A stretch of 64,000 bases of DNA, taken from NCBI RefSeq assembly GCF_022808695.1, contig NZ_JAKZKW010000016.1, forward strand, positions 1 through 64,000. Reading direction: 5' to 3'. A model generated the notes under the pieces. That model saw only the letters and a list, made by a program, of their open reading frames with translations, searched no databases and was not told the DNA's origin. The position numbers were made by a program, and so were the translations under genes. Shown here piece by piece: positions 9,494 to 17,026 of the stretch (within the stretch, counting starts at the first letter, position 1; every line of letters starts with the position of its first letter). The DNA is from Fundidesulfovibrio soli. Lineage in GTDB: Bacteria; Desulfobacterota; Desulfovibrionia; Desulfovibrionales; Desulfovibrionaceae.

Positions 9494-9991
9494 TTAGAGC
9501 AGGTCGTTGCCGCGCAGGTAGGCGTAGCCCGCCGGGGTGCAGATGTAGCCGCGCACCACGTCGCGCTGGGGCTGGCTGAGCCGGACCTTGGCCACCAGGC
9601 CGGAGGCGAAGGCGTCGTAGAGGTTGGCGCGGGCGTGATGCTTGAGGATGTATGACTTGGGCACCGCCTCCCCCATGAAGGAGAGGCGCGAGGCCAGGTA
9701 CACGTCCTTGACCAGCCTGTCGGTGGCCGTGGGGTGGTGCGGCGGCTCCTCCTGGGTGTAGGCCCGCCACATCAGGCGGCCTTCCTCGCTGAAGCGCACG
9801 CCCTTGATCTTCTGCCCGAAGGACCGGAGCTTCACCTTCTCCAGCACGCCGTCCTTGAGCAGCTTCCCGGCGGCCTTCCCATCGAAGAACAGGACGTGCT
9901 CCTCGGGGGTTATCCCCTGATATTTCTTGATCTTGTCGAACTGGTCCACAACCCGCAGCAGCAGGGCCTCGGATTCTGAGAACTCGCGCAT
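9494..9991 (-). CDS. hypothetical protein, 165 aa
   Basis: I do not recognise this protein. It starts MREFSESEALLLRVV at the ATG (9991), six bases after a GGGAGGGAT ribosome site; the open frame upstream runs into a tRNA gene and is not coding. The product is soluble, mixed alpha/beta and slightly basic. The pattern of short helices with GVLEKVKLRSFGQKIKGVRFSEEGRLMWRAYT could be a winged-helix fold, but this is only an impression. It is transcribed away from the peptide/lipoprotein pair and lies downstream of the tandem tRNA-Leu genes on the same strand. Confidence 0.7.
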   Translation of the reverse strand: MREFSESEALLLRVVDQFDKIKKYQGITPEEHVLFFDGKAAGKLLKDGVLEKVKLRSFGQKIKGVRFSEEGRLMWRAYTQEEPPHHPTATDRLVKDVYLASRLSFMGEAVPKSYILKHHARANLYDAFASGLVAKVRLSQPQRDVVRGYICTPAGYAYLRGNDLL

Positions 9992-10102
9992 GGCATCCCT
10001 CCCCAGGGGTGACGGTGCGAGCACGATACGAAAAACGGCCCTGGGCGTGGTTACGGGAGTGTGACGGGGGCCACGCCGCGTGTGACATTTGCAGAAACGC
10101 GG

Positions 10103-10141
10103 GGCGGAAAAGCAAAAGGCCAGGCATTTCTGCCTGGCCTT
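10103..10141 (-). terminator. terminator of first tRNA-Leu copy
   Basis: A perfect 11-bp stem (AAGGCCAGGCA with a TTTC loop) lies 10 bases beyond the tRNA 3' end and is followed on the minus strand by TTTTGCTTTT. The same hairpin follows the second copy. Confidence 0.75.
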
Positions 10142-10151
10142 GCATGATCGG

Positions 10152-10238
10152 TGGTGCCGAAGAGAGGACTCGAACCTCCACGGAGTTGCCCCCACTAGAC
10201 CCTGAACCTAGCGTGTCTACCAATTCCACCACTTCGGC
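10152..10238 (-). tRNA. tRNA-Leu (anticodon CAG), copy 1
   Basis: The minus strand gives an 87-base class II tRNA: acceptor stem GCCGAAG/CTTCGGC, anticodon stem CTAGG/TCTAG around loop TTCAGGG (anticodon CAG), a long variable arm (TGGGGGCAACTCCG) and T-arm GGTTCGAGTCC. The CCA end is encoded. It reads CUG, by far the most used leucine codon in the genes of this window. Confidence 0.97.
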
Positions 10239-10330
10239 GCGGGAGAGAGGCTTCTAACAGCGGCGGGCGAGAGGATCAAGTGGAAATCGAGGGTCTGTGG
10301 AGGTTTTTTGCCGCCCCCCGCAAAAGCGGA

Positions 10331-10356
10331 AAGGCCAGGCATTTCTGCCTGGCCTT
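10331..10356 (-). terminator. terminator-like hairpin of second tRNA-Leu copy
   Basis: The same 11-bp stem as at 10116-10141 occurs here, 12 bases past the 3' end of the second tRNA-Leu. The T tract after it on the minus strand is weaker (TCCGCTTTTGC), so termination may be leaky and the two tRNAs may be partly co-transcribed. Confidence 0.55.
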
Positions 10357-10368
10357 ACCTGAAAAGGG

Positions 10369-10455
10369 TGGTGCCGAAGAGAGGACTCGAACCTCCACGG
10401 AGTTGCCCCCACTAGACCCTGAACCTAGCGTGTCTACCAATTCCACCACTTCGGC
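10369..10455 (-). tRNA. tRNA-Leu (anticodon CAG), copy 2
   Basis: The 87 bases are identical to the first tRNA-Leu copy. The two genes lie 217 bases apart in tandem on the minus strand, each with the same hairpin downstream and a similar CGGGAGA...GCTTCTA segment upstream of the 5' end, so the whole unit was duplicated. Confidence 0.97.
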
Positions 10456-10591
10456 ACGGGAGAAACGCTTCTATGCGCCTCCGAAGTGTTTGGCAAGCCC
10501 TTTTTTATGCCCCTGTGATTTTTACTCGGTTGATGCCGCCGCACGTTTCATATACCTCCTGGTGCGGGCATCCCGCCCCTCTGGAACCCCC

Positions 10592-11533
10592 ATGATCGTA
10601 GCCCGAACATTCGACGAACTTGAAGGCGTCCTCAACGGATGCTGCCTGACCATAGGCAATTTCGACGGCGTCCACGTGGCGCACCAGAAACTCCTGGCCC
10701 GCACCCGCGAACGCGCCAAGGCCCTGAACGTGGTCAGCCTGGCCCTCACCTTCGAGCCGCACCCCCGCAGCGTGCTCCTTGGCAAGAACGACCCCCCGCG
10801 CCTGACCACACCCGAGGTCAAGCTGGAGCTCATCGCCGCCACCGGCATCGAGGCCTGCATGGTCCTGGCCTTCACCAGGGCCTTCGCCGCCCTGGAGCCG
10901 CAGGACTTCGTGCGCGACTGCCTGGTGCGCGAACTGGGCATGCGCGAGCTCATCATCGGGCACGACTGGGCCTTCGGCAAAGGCCGCAAGGGCGACTACA
11001 ACACCCTCTCCGCCCTGGGGCGCGAGCTGGGCTTCGCCGTGGAGCGCCTCGGCCCCGTGCTGGTGGACGACGCCGTGGTCAGCTCCACGCGCATCCGCGA
11101 CATGCTTGGCGCGGGCGACGTCTGGGACGCCAAGCCCCTGCTGGGGCGCTTCCACAAGGTGCGCGGCGAGGTCATCCACGGGGCGGACCGGGGCGGCAAG
11201 CTCCTGGGCTTCCCCACGGCCAACGTCAACGCCCAGGGGCAGCTGCTGCCCATGGGCGGGGTGTACGCCGTGTGGGTGACGCGCGGGGAGGACGTCTGGG
11301 CCGGGGTGGCCAACCTGGGCACCAACCCCACCTTCGGCGGCGGGGCGCTCTCAGTGGAGGCGCACATCTTCGACTACGCGGGCGACCTCTACGGCAAGGA
11401 GGTGGACCTGCACTTCGTCCAGCGCCTGCGCGCCGAGAAGAAATTCTCCGGCATCGATGAGCTCAAGGCCCGCATCGCCGAGGACGTGCGGCTGGCCAAG
11501 AGGATTCTGGCCGCGCCGGAATCCGCGCTGTAG
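10592..11533 (+). CDS. ribF: bifunctional riboflavin kinase / FAD synthetase
   Basis: RibF phosphorylates riboflavin to FMN and adenylylates FMN to FAD. The 313-residue protein has the N-terminal FAD synthetase domain with the nucleotidyltransferase motif TIGNFDGVHVAHQ (about 20-32) and the SSTRIRDML motif, followed by the C-terminal riboflavin kinase domain with GRGG-like HGADRGGKLLGFPTAN (about 197-212). Length and order are standard. The ATG at 10592 was chosen because the frame upstream runs through a tRNA. No FMN riboswitch is visible upstream. It is a single-gene unit followed by a repeat-filled intergenic region. Confidence 0.95.
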   Translation: MIVARTFDELEGVLNGCCLTIGNFDGVHVAHQKLLARTRERAKALNVVSLALTFEPHPRSVLLGKNDPPRLTTPEVKLELIAATGIEACMVLAFTRAFAALEPQDFVRDCLVRELGMRELIIGHDWAFGKGRKGDYNTLSALGRELGFAVERLGPVLVDDAVVSSTRIRDMLGAGDVWDAKPLLGRFHKVRGEVIHGADRGGKLLGFPTANVNAQGQLLPMGGVYAVWVTRGEDVWAGVANLGTNPTFGGGALSVEAHIFDYAGDLYGKEVDLHFVQRLRAEKKFSGIDELKARIAEDVRLAKRILAAPESAL

Positions 11534-11571
11534 GGCGCGGAGGGAACGGCGGAGGGATACAGAGGATAATA

Positions 11572-11624
11572 GCCTCCGGCGGGCAAAGGGAGTTCCTCCC
11601 TTTGCAATCCCTTTCCGCTTCGCG
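11572..11624 (+). repeat. dispersed intergenic hairpin repeat, copy 1
   Basis: The unit begins GCCTCCGGCGGGCAAAGGG, has a short hairpin (AAAGGGAG/CTCCCTTT) and ends in TTTCCGCTTCGCG. The same layout recurs at 11971-12012, 19297-19352, 19597-19649, 59888-59976 and 60023-60080, always outside genes. Confidence 0.75.
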
Positions 11625-11779
11625 TTGGGGGCGGAGGGATTCAGCGCTATTGGCGGCATTGTCTTCTTCGCGGGTGATGGGGTGTCCCCTTCGGCTTTGT
11701 CCCGCCCACGTTATTTCCGACGTCTGCGGCAACGCGCTCAAGCCTCCCCTTCACGGCACATCCGCGCTGAACCATATCG

Positions 11780-11867
11780 GGTGGGTGATCTGCCGTGTTG
11801 AGCCCCGGCCAAGGATATTCTTTCGATATGTCCGACGGCCGGGGCTCAGGACGGCAGGCCACCCAAC
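11780..11867. repeat. long imperfect inverted repeat
   Basis: Two arms of about 31 bases (11780-11810 and 11837-11867) are nearly complementary and include a GAGCCCCGGCC/GGCCGGGGCTC core, around a 26-base AT-richer loop. The transcript would fold into a long hairpin. There is no T tract, so it is not an obvious terminator. Confidence 0.6.
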
Positions 11868-11884
11868 TTGAAACAACACAATGT

Positions 11885-11914
11885 AAAAAGGCCGGTCCTC
11901 TCGGACCGGCCTTT
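11885..11914 (-). terminator. rho-independent terminator of the binding-protein gene
   Basis: A perfect 12-bp stem (AAAGGCCGGTCC with a TCTC loop) is followed on the minus strand by five T. It lies about 130 bases beyond the stop of the substrate-binding protein gene and could also stop plus-strand transcription from ribF. Confidence 0.8.
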
Positions 11915-11970
11915 CTTCATTCCATCTTCGCGCGCTCAGGCACGCACCCAAGCGAACGTCCGTAATTATA

Positions 11971-12012
11971 TGGGATTCCAAAGGGAGGAACTCCCTTTGG
12001 CCGCCGGAGGCT
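11971..12012 (-). repeat. dispersed intergenic hairpin repeat, copy 2 (inverted)
   Basis: Read on the minus strand this is GCCTCCGGCGGCCAAAGGG followed by a hairpin and CCCTTTGGAATCCC. It matches copy 1 but lacks the CGCTTCGCG tail. Confidence 0.7.
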
Positions 12013-12042
12013 TCACCCCGGCAAACCTCCCCTCATCCGGCC

Positions 12043-13200
12043 CTATTTGGCCTCCACGAACTTACCGCCCTTCACGGTGACCATCACCATGGAGTCCGTG
12101 GTCAGCCCGTTGTGGTCCTGCGGGGTGGTGTTGAACACGCCGGACACACCCACCACGCCCTTCAGGTTCTGAAGCGCGTCGCGCAGGGGCTCCCTCTCGG
12201 GCTTGCCCGCCTTCTTGAGCCCCTCCACCAGCAGGGTCAGCGCGTCGGCGGCATAGCCGGAGTGGGTATTCATGGGGAATTTGGCCTGCAGGCCCTGGTC
12301 CGCGTAGTTCTTGACGAAGGCCGCGATGACCTCCTTCTGGGGGTCGCCCGCGGGCAGGCTCTCGGCCACCATGAGCTTGGTGGCGGGCATGACCACGCCC
12401 TCGGCGTTCTCGCCCGCCAGCTTGAGGAAGTTGGCCCCGGCGATGCCGTGGGACTCGACCAGCAGGGGCTTGTCCCCGGGCAGGGCGGCGAAGTTCTTGG
12501 CCGCGATGGCGGCGGCGGGCCCGATGGTCCAGATCACCACGGCCTGGGGTTTGGCCATGACGACCTTGAAGGCCTCGGCCGAGAAGTCGGTGCCCTTTGA
12601 GTCGATGTTCTCCTCGGCCACGATGGTGATGCCGTTGGCCTGGGCCAGGGCCTTGAGCGCGTCGGAGCCGTCCTGGCCGAAGGGGTCCTTGGCGGTGAGC
12701 AGGGCGACCTTGGTCAGGTTGTGGGCCTTGAGGTGGGCGTAGATCTTCTCCACGGCGGTGTTGGTGCGCTGGGGCACCTTGAAGGTCCAGTCGAAGGGGC
12801 CGTACTTGCCGCCAGCCACGATGGCGTCGCCGCCCACGGTCATGATGGTGGGAATCTTCTGCTCCTCGGTGTACTTCTTCACGGCCATGCCCTCACCCGT
12901 GGAGGTGGGCCCGATGAGCGCCAGCACCCCGTCGGACTCCACCAACTGGCGGGCCATGCGCAGGGCCACCTCGGGGGTGGACTGGGTGTCGTAGGCGATC
13001 ATCTTGAGCGGACGGCCGAGGATGCCGCCCTTGTCGTTGATCTGCTTGAGGGTCATCTCGGCCACCAGGCGCGTGGCGGTGCCAATTTCGGCGGTGGGGC
13101 CGGATTCCGCGAAGATGCCGCCTATCAGGATGGGTTCCGCTGCGAAGGCGCTGCCCGTCAGGCAGAGCAGGACAACAAGGGACAAGAACAAACGCGGCAT
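12043..13200 (-). CDS. ABC transporter substrate-binding protein, branched-chain amino-acid (LivK) family
   Basis: The 385-residue protein has a cleavable signal peptide (MPRLFLSLVVLLCLTGSAFAA) and the type I periplasmic binding fold of the leucine/isoleucine/valine family, with motifs IGGIFAESGPTAEIG near the mature N-terminus, LIGPTSTGEGMAV and YAADALTLLVEGLKKAG. It would capture an amino acid or a related small organic acid in the periplasm and deliver it to the LivH/LivM-like permeases encoded just upstream on the same strand. The true ligand may be something else, since this family also binds amides, urea and aromatic acids. A strong terminator follows. Confidence 0.9.
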   Translation of the reverse strand: MPRLFLSLVVLLCLTGSAFAAEPILIGGIFAESGPTAEIGTATRLVAEMTLKQINDKGGILGRPLKMIAYDTQSTPEVALRMARQLVESDGVLALIGPTSTGEGMAVKKYTEEQKIPTIMTVGGDAIVAGGKYGPFDWTFKVPQRTNTAVEKIYAHLKAHNLTKVALLTAKDPFGQDGSDALKALAQANGITIVAEENIDSKGTDFSAEAFKVVMAKPQAVVIWTIGPAAAIAAKNFAALPGDKPLLVESHGIAGANFLKLAGENAEGVVMPATKLMVAESLPAGDPQKEVIAAFVKNYADQGLQAKFPMNTHSGYAADALTLLVEGLKKAGKPEREPLRDALQNLKGVVGVSGVFNTTPQDHNGLTTDSMVMVTVKGGKFVEAK

Positions 13201-13233
13201 ACGTCCTCCGGATGGTGATTGGTTTCGGAGGCT

Positions 13234-14184
13234 TTACACTCGTTTCGCCGCAGGGGCAACCAGGCGCGGCAGCCAGGCCAGGCCGCCCGTCTCCCGCCAG
13301 TAGCCCGCCAGCAGGGCCGTCGCCAGGATCAGGCCGTGCACCAGCATGGTGGCTTCGCCCAGGGAATGGAACGAGGAGATGAGCGCCTCCAAAAGGACGA
13401 CGGCCAGGAGCGGGCGCACCAGGCGGCCCGGCCCGCCGATGACCAGGAAGAGCAGCGTCTTGAGGGAGAGGCCCAGGTCGAACTGCCCGGGGCTGATGAA
13501 CCCCGTGGAGTTGGCCAGCACCATGCCCGCCAGGGCGGAGAAGGCCCCGCCGATGCCGAAGGACACGGCCCGCACGCCCAGGCGGTCGATGCCGCAGGAG
13601 GAAGCCGCCAGGGAGTCGTCCTTGCAGGCCAGCAGGGCGCGGCCCAGGCGCGAATCGCGCACGGCGGCGAAGATGTAGCCACCGAGGGCAAGCAGGAAGA
13701 GCAGTGCGGCGAAGTTGGCCCGGTCGCCCTTGAGCTCGCCCAGCAGGGGCAGGGAGGGGCTCACTGAGACCATCATGCCGTTGGACCCGCCGGTCAGGGG
13801 GGCGAAGGCCAGCACCAGGTTCACGAAGATCAGGCAGAGGCAGAGCGTGGCCATGGCCAGGAAGCCCTCGCCGAGCTTCTCAAGGGGCTTGCTGATCCAG
13901 GCGGCGGCGAAGAAGGCGCAGGAGGCCACCGCGGGCACGATGACGAGCGTGCCCTGCGGCAACAGCGAATGCAGGATCACGGAGCCGTAGGCGCCCAGGC
14001 CGCAGAACGCGCCCGAGGCCATGGAGGCCTGCCCGCCCAGGCCCAGGCAGAAATTGAGCGCCAGCACGTTGAGCGCCAGGAACAGGTGCTGGTTCAGCGC
14101 CAGCAGGTGCACGTTGGGCAGGAACGCCCCCACCAGGGCCACGGCGGCCAGGAAGGCGGCCAGGGAGCGGACTTCGCGGCGCAC
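13234..14184 (-). CDS. branched-chain amino-acid ABC transporter permease, LivM family
   Basis: The 316-residue protein has about eight to ten membrane helices and the family signature NVLALNFCLGLGGQASMASGAFCGLGAYGS near residues 40-68. It pairs with the LivH-like permease to form the membrane channel of the importer. The start is GTG at 14184, three bases beyond the stop of livH and eight bases after AAGG, so the two are co-translated. The binding-protein gene follows 33 bases downstream. The ATPases LivG and LivF are not encoded here. Confidence 0.88.
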   Translation of the reverse strand: MRREVRSLAAFLAAVALVGAFLPNVHLLALNQHLFLALNVLALNFCLGLGGQASMASGAFCGLGAYGSVILHSLLPQGTLVIVPAVASCAFFAAAWISKPLEKLGEGFLAMATLCLCLIFVNLVLAFAPLTGGSNGMMVSVSPSLPLLGELKGDRANFAALLFLLALGGYIFAAVRDSRLGRALLACKDDSLAASSCGIDRLGVRAVSFGIGGAFSALAGMVLANSTGFISPGQFDLGLSLKTLLFLVIGGPGRLVRPLLAVVLLEALISSFHSLGEATMLVHGLILATALLAGYWRETGGLAWLPRLVAPAAKRV

Positions 14185-14187
14185 CGG

Positions 14188-15060
14188 CTAGACCTTCTGC
14201 TGCCTGCTCTGCGGGGTGGGGGCCAGCACCAGCAGGGCCACCAGCAGGGAATAGGTCAGCGTCTCCTTGAGGTCGGCGCTGAAGGCCAGGGTCAGGCAGG
14301 CTTCGATGACGCCCAGCAGCAGCCCGCCGCAGAAGACTTTGCCCAGTGAGGTGTAGCCGCCCAGGGTGGCGGCCACGAAGCCCTTGAGGCCCAGGCCGAA
14401 GCCCATGTCGTAACGCAGCATGGTCTGGGGGCCGATGGCCATGGCGGCCAGGGCCGAGAGGATGCCCGAGAGCGCGAAGGAGAGGGCCTGGGCGCGCACA
14501 GGGTTCACGCCCTGCAGCCGGGCGGCCAGCGCGTTCATGGAGACGGCGCGGATGGCGCGCCCCGTGCGGGTGAGGCCCAGGAAGGCCGAGAGCACGGCCA
14601 CGCTGGCCACGGCCAGCACCAGGGCGGTGACGGTGTTGGGCCCGAGGAACACCGGGCCCATGCGCAGCGCGGGCATGGCGACGAACTGTTCGAGCTTGAG
14701 CGGGTTCTTGCCCCAGATGAGCACCGCCGCGCCCTGCCAGATCAGGCTGGCGGCCACGGTGAGCATGAGCTGGCGCAGGGGCTGGGCCAGGAGCATCACG
14801 CCGAGCGTGGTGGAGTAGAGCAGGTGGCCCAGCAGGAACCCGAACACGCCGGTGGCCAGCAGGGCGGAGACAGGGCCGAGCTGGAGGGTCTGCGACAGGC
14901 TGAAAAGCACAAGTCCGCCCAGGAGGAGAAGCTCCCCCTGGGCGAAATTGATGAGCCTGCTCGAATTGTAGATCAGGCAGAAGCCCAGGGCCATCAATCC
15001 GTAGACCGCTCCGAGAGCCAGCCCCGAGTTGACGGCCTGGGCCAGGTACAGAACCAGCAC
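14188..15060 (-). CDS. branched-chain amino-acid ABC transporter permease, LivH family
   Basis: The 290-residue protein has eight or so membrane helices and begins with the family pattern LAQAVNSGLALGAVYGLMALG, then IYNSSRLINFAQGE (about 30-43). It is the partner permease of the LivM-like protein. GTG at 15060 is used as start because it gives the full first helix; no good ribosome site is seen, but the preceding gene ends only 20 bases away and coupling is possible. Confidence 0.88.
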   Translation of the reverse strand: MLVLYLAQAVNSGLALGAVYGLMALGFCLIYNSSRLINFAQGELLLLGGLVLFSLSQTLQLGPVSALLATGVFGFLLGHLLYSTTLGVMLLAQPLRQLMLTVAASLIWQGAAVLIWGKNPLKLEQFVAMPALRMGPVFLGPNTVTALVLAVASVAVLSAFLGLTRTGRAIRAVSMNALAARLQGVNPVRAQALSFALSGILSALAAMAIGPQTMLRYDMGFGLGLKGFVAATLGGYTSLGKVFCGGLLLGVIEACLTLAFSADLKETLTYSLLVALLVLAPTPQSRQQKV

Positions 15061-15080
15061 GCGCGCGAGGGTGCGGCGGG

Positions 15081-16748
15081 CTAGTTGCCCACCTCGTCCA
15101 TGTTGCCGAACTTCACGCCCTTCTGGATGGACTCCAGGTCAAGCGGGTAGGCCACCACGATGGTCCGCCTGTTCTTGATCCCTGCGGGGCCGGGGAAGGT
15201 GTTCATGCACACCACAAGGTTCTGGACCTTGCTCTGGTCGATGTCGGCCACGTCGTAGCCCACGATGGTGCCCTTGAGGCGGCGGGTCTTCCACTTGAGG
15301 TTCAGGCCCACGCCGTCCCAGCCCAGGGAGTGGATCTCGCCCTGGGAGAAGAGGCGGAAGTTCTCGAAGAACTGGGAGGCCACGGAGATGTTGCGGCTCA
15401 CCAGCAGCTCGGACTTCTTGTCGTTGCCGAGGATGGCGGGCACCAGCGGCAGCGGGATGTAGTAGTAGCTCCAGAGGTAGTTCTCGTTGGGGGCGGCGGT
15501 GGGGGGCATGAGGCTGTCATGCTCGATGCCCATGCTGGACCCGGCGTACTGCTCCTCGGTCTTGGCGATGGCGTCGTTGCGGCCGCTGTACACTTCCAGG
15601 CGGTCGTTGTCGTCGAGCACCACCAGCTTGTATCCGGCCTCCTCGGGCAGGTAGGCGAAGTTGAAGGGGTTGGCCTTGTGCGGCAGGCTCAGGCGCGGGC
15701 CGGCGGTCAGGACGCCGTTGGCGTAGCTCATTTCGTGCACGCCGCCGGTGAACACTTCCTTGGAGTCGCCCTTGGCGCCCACGAGCTGCTTCTGGTAGCG
15801 CGGGGGCAGCTTCACGGCGGAGAGGTACCAGGGCAGGCGCTCGGCCTCGGCCACCAGCTTGTTGCCCTCAAGGCGCAGGATGGTGGACTGGGGCAGCTTG
15901 TTGAAGAAGCCGGAGACCACCAGCTTGTTGCCCTTCTCCGCTCCCAGCGGCAGGATGGAGGCGCGCACCAGCTTCACGCGGGTGGAGCCTTCCCATTTGG
16001 CCACCGGGGCCAGCTGCCTCTCCTGGAAGCGGTAGACGTAGACTTCACTGTTGGAGAAGAGCACCACCTCGTTCTGGCCGTCGCCGTCCAGGTCGCCGAG
16101 GGCCATGCCGTTGGCGGCGTAGGGCAGGGTCTGGCTGCGCCAGGAGCCGGGGGTGTCGGTGTTGCCCGCGTAGCGGAAATTGGGGTTCAGATAAACCTGC
16201 TGGTTCTCGGCGGTCTGGTTGACCACGAAGGCGGGGTTCATCTGGTTCACGGACTGGACGGGCTGCCCGGTCTTGGGGTCGCGGGCGGCCTCGACGCGGT
16301 TGAACACCTGGGCGTTGATCTCCCTGGCCAGGCCCTCCATGGTGGGGATCATGGTGTTGAGCTTGGTCTGGGCGCTCTTGGCGGTCAGCTGGCCCTTGGA
16401 GTCCAGCACCTTGACGTCGAGGCTGGCGTCGTCGCCGGCGATGGTCATGGAGCCGAACACCGCATAGTCGGCCTTGAGCGCGGCCATGGCGGCCTTGGCC
16501 TCGGACTCGGAGCGCGGTGCGGCCTTGACCTTCTGGTCGATGGCGGACTTGTCCGTGGGCTGGAGCTTGCCCTGCCAGGTCAGGCGGGAGACGAGCATGT
16601 CCTGCACGCCCTGGGACAGGTAGGCGAATTTTTCGGGGCCGTTCACGGCGAAGGGCAGCACGGCGAAGGTTTTCACCTGGGCCATTGCGGCGGAAGCAGT
16701 CAGGAGAAGGGCCAGTGCGGCCAGAAATACCACGCGGGCGCGGATCAT
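15081..16748 (-). CDS. secreted FG-GAP/VCBS-type repeat protein with CsgG/TolB-like N-terminus
   Basis: The 555-residue product starts with a signal peptide (RARVVFLAALALLLTASAAMAQ). Residues about 25-170 (TFAVLPFAVNGPEKFAYLSQ, LVSRLTWQG) resemble the TolB-N/CsgG/FlgO group of periplasmic domains, which assemble or interact at the outer membrane. The rest contains FG-GAP-like blades, best seen in GMALGDLDGDGQNEVVLFSN (calcium-loop type), and would form a beta-propeller. ATG at 16748 follows GGAGG by eight bases. It lies just upstream of the LivH-like permease on the same strand; whether they work together is not clear. Its exact role is unknown. Confidence 0.75.
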   Translation of the reverse strand: MIRARVVFLAALALLLTASAAMAQVKTFAVLPFAVNGPEKFAYLSQGVQDMLVSRLTWQGKLQPTDKSAIDQKVKAAPRSESEAKAAMAALKADYAVFGSMTIAGDDASLDVKVLDSKGQLTAKSAQTKLNTMIPTMEGLAREINAQVFNRVEAARDPKTGQPVQSVNQMNPAFVVNQTAENQQVYLNPNFRYAGNTDTPGSWRSQTLPYAANGMALGDLDGDGQNEVVLFSNSEVYVYRFQERQLAPVAKWEGSTRVKLVRASILPLGAEKGNKLVVSGFFNKLPQSTILRLEGNKLVAEAERLPWYLSAVKLPPRYQKQLVGAKGDSKEVFTGGVHEMSYANGVLTAGPRLSLPHKANPFNFAYLPEEAGYKLVVLDDNDRLEVYSGRNDAIAKTEEQYAGSSMGIEHDSLMPPTAAPNENYLWSYYYIPLPLVPAILGNDKKSELLVSRNISVASQFFENFRLFSQGEIHSLGWDGVGLNLKWKTRRLKGTIVGYDVADIDQSKVQNLVVCMNTFPGPAGIKNRRTIVVAYPLDLESIQKGVKFGNMDEVGN

Positions 16749-17026
16749 GCGGGAACCTCCATGGAGCATGGGCAAGCCAGCCCGGCTCTGCCGGGCGGCA
16801 AGGCTGTTAGCATTATCGTACAGGCGAGGCAAAAGAAATGTGTTGGGCCTTCCCGAGGGGTATGGAGGGCTTAATCACGGCACCCCAGTGATATGGACAA
16901 CATTTCATCATTTTGCTCCCGCCTCCGGACGCCAGGGTTGCTCAACAGACGCTGCCCGAAGCCGTCCGGTTACGCCCGTCGCGCAAGGCGCTTGCCAAGC
17001 GTGCGGGCTTGGGCCATGTTGCGGCC

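Larger units (their letters stand above)
11534..12042. other. gene-free spacer between ribF and the ABC binding protein gene
   Basis: These 509 bases lie between two convergent genes. They hold two copies of the dispersed hairpin repeat (11572-11624 and, inverted, 11971-12012), a long imperfect inverted repeat (11780-11867) and a strong terminator (11885-11914). Short open frames here are spurious. I see no gene. Confidence 0.7.

Noticed and set aside
11572-12012. CRISPR array, because of repeated hairpins
   Set aside because: The copies are only two here, in opposite orientation and without regular spacers or cas genes.
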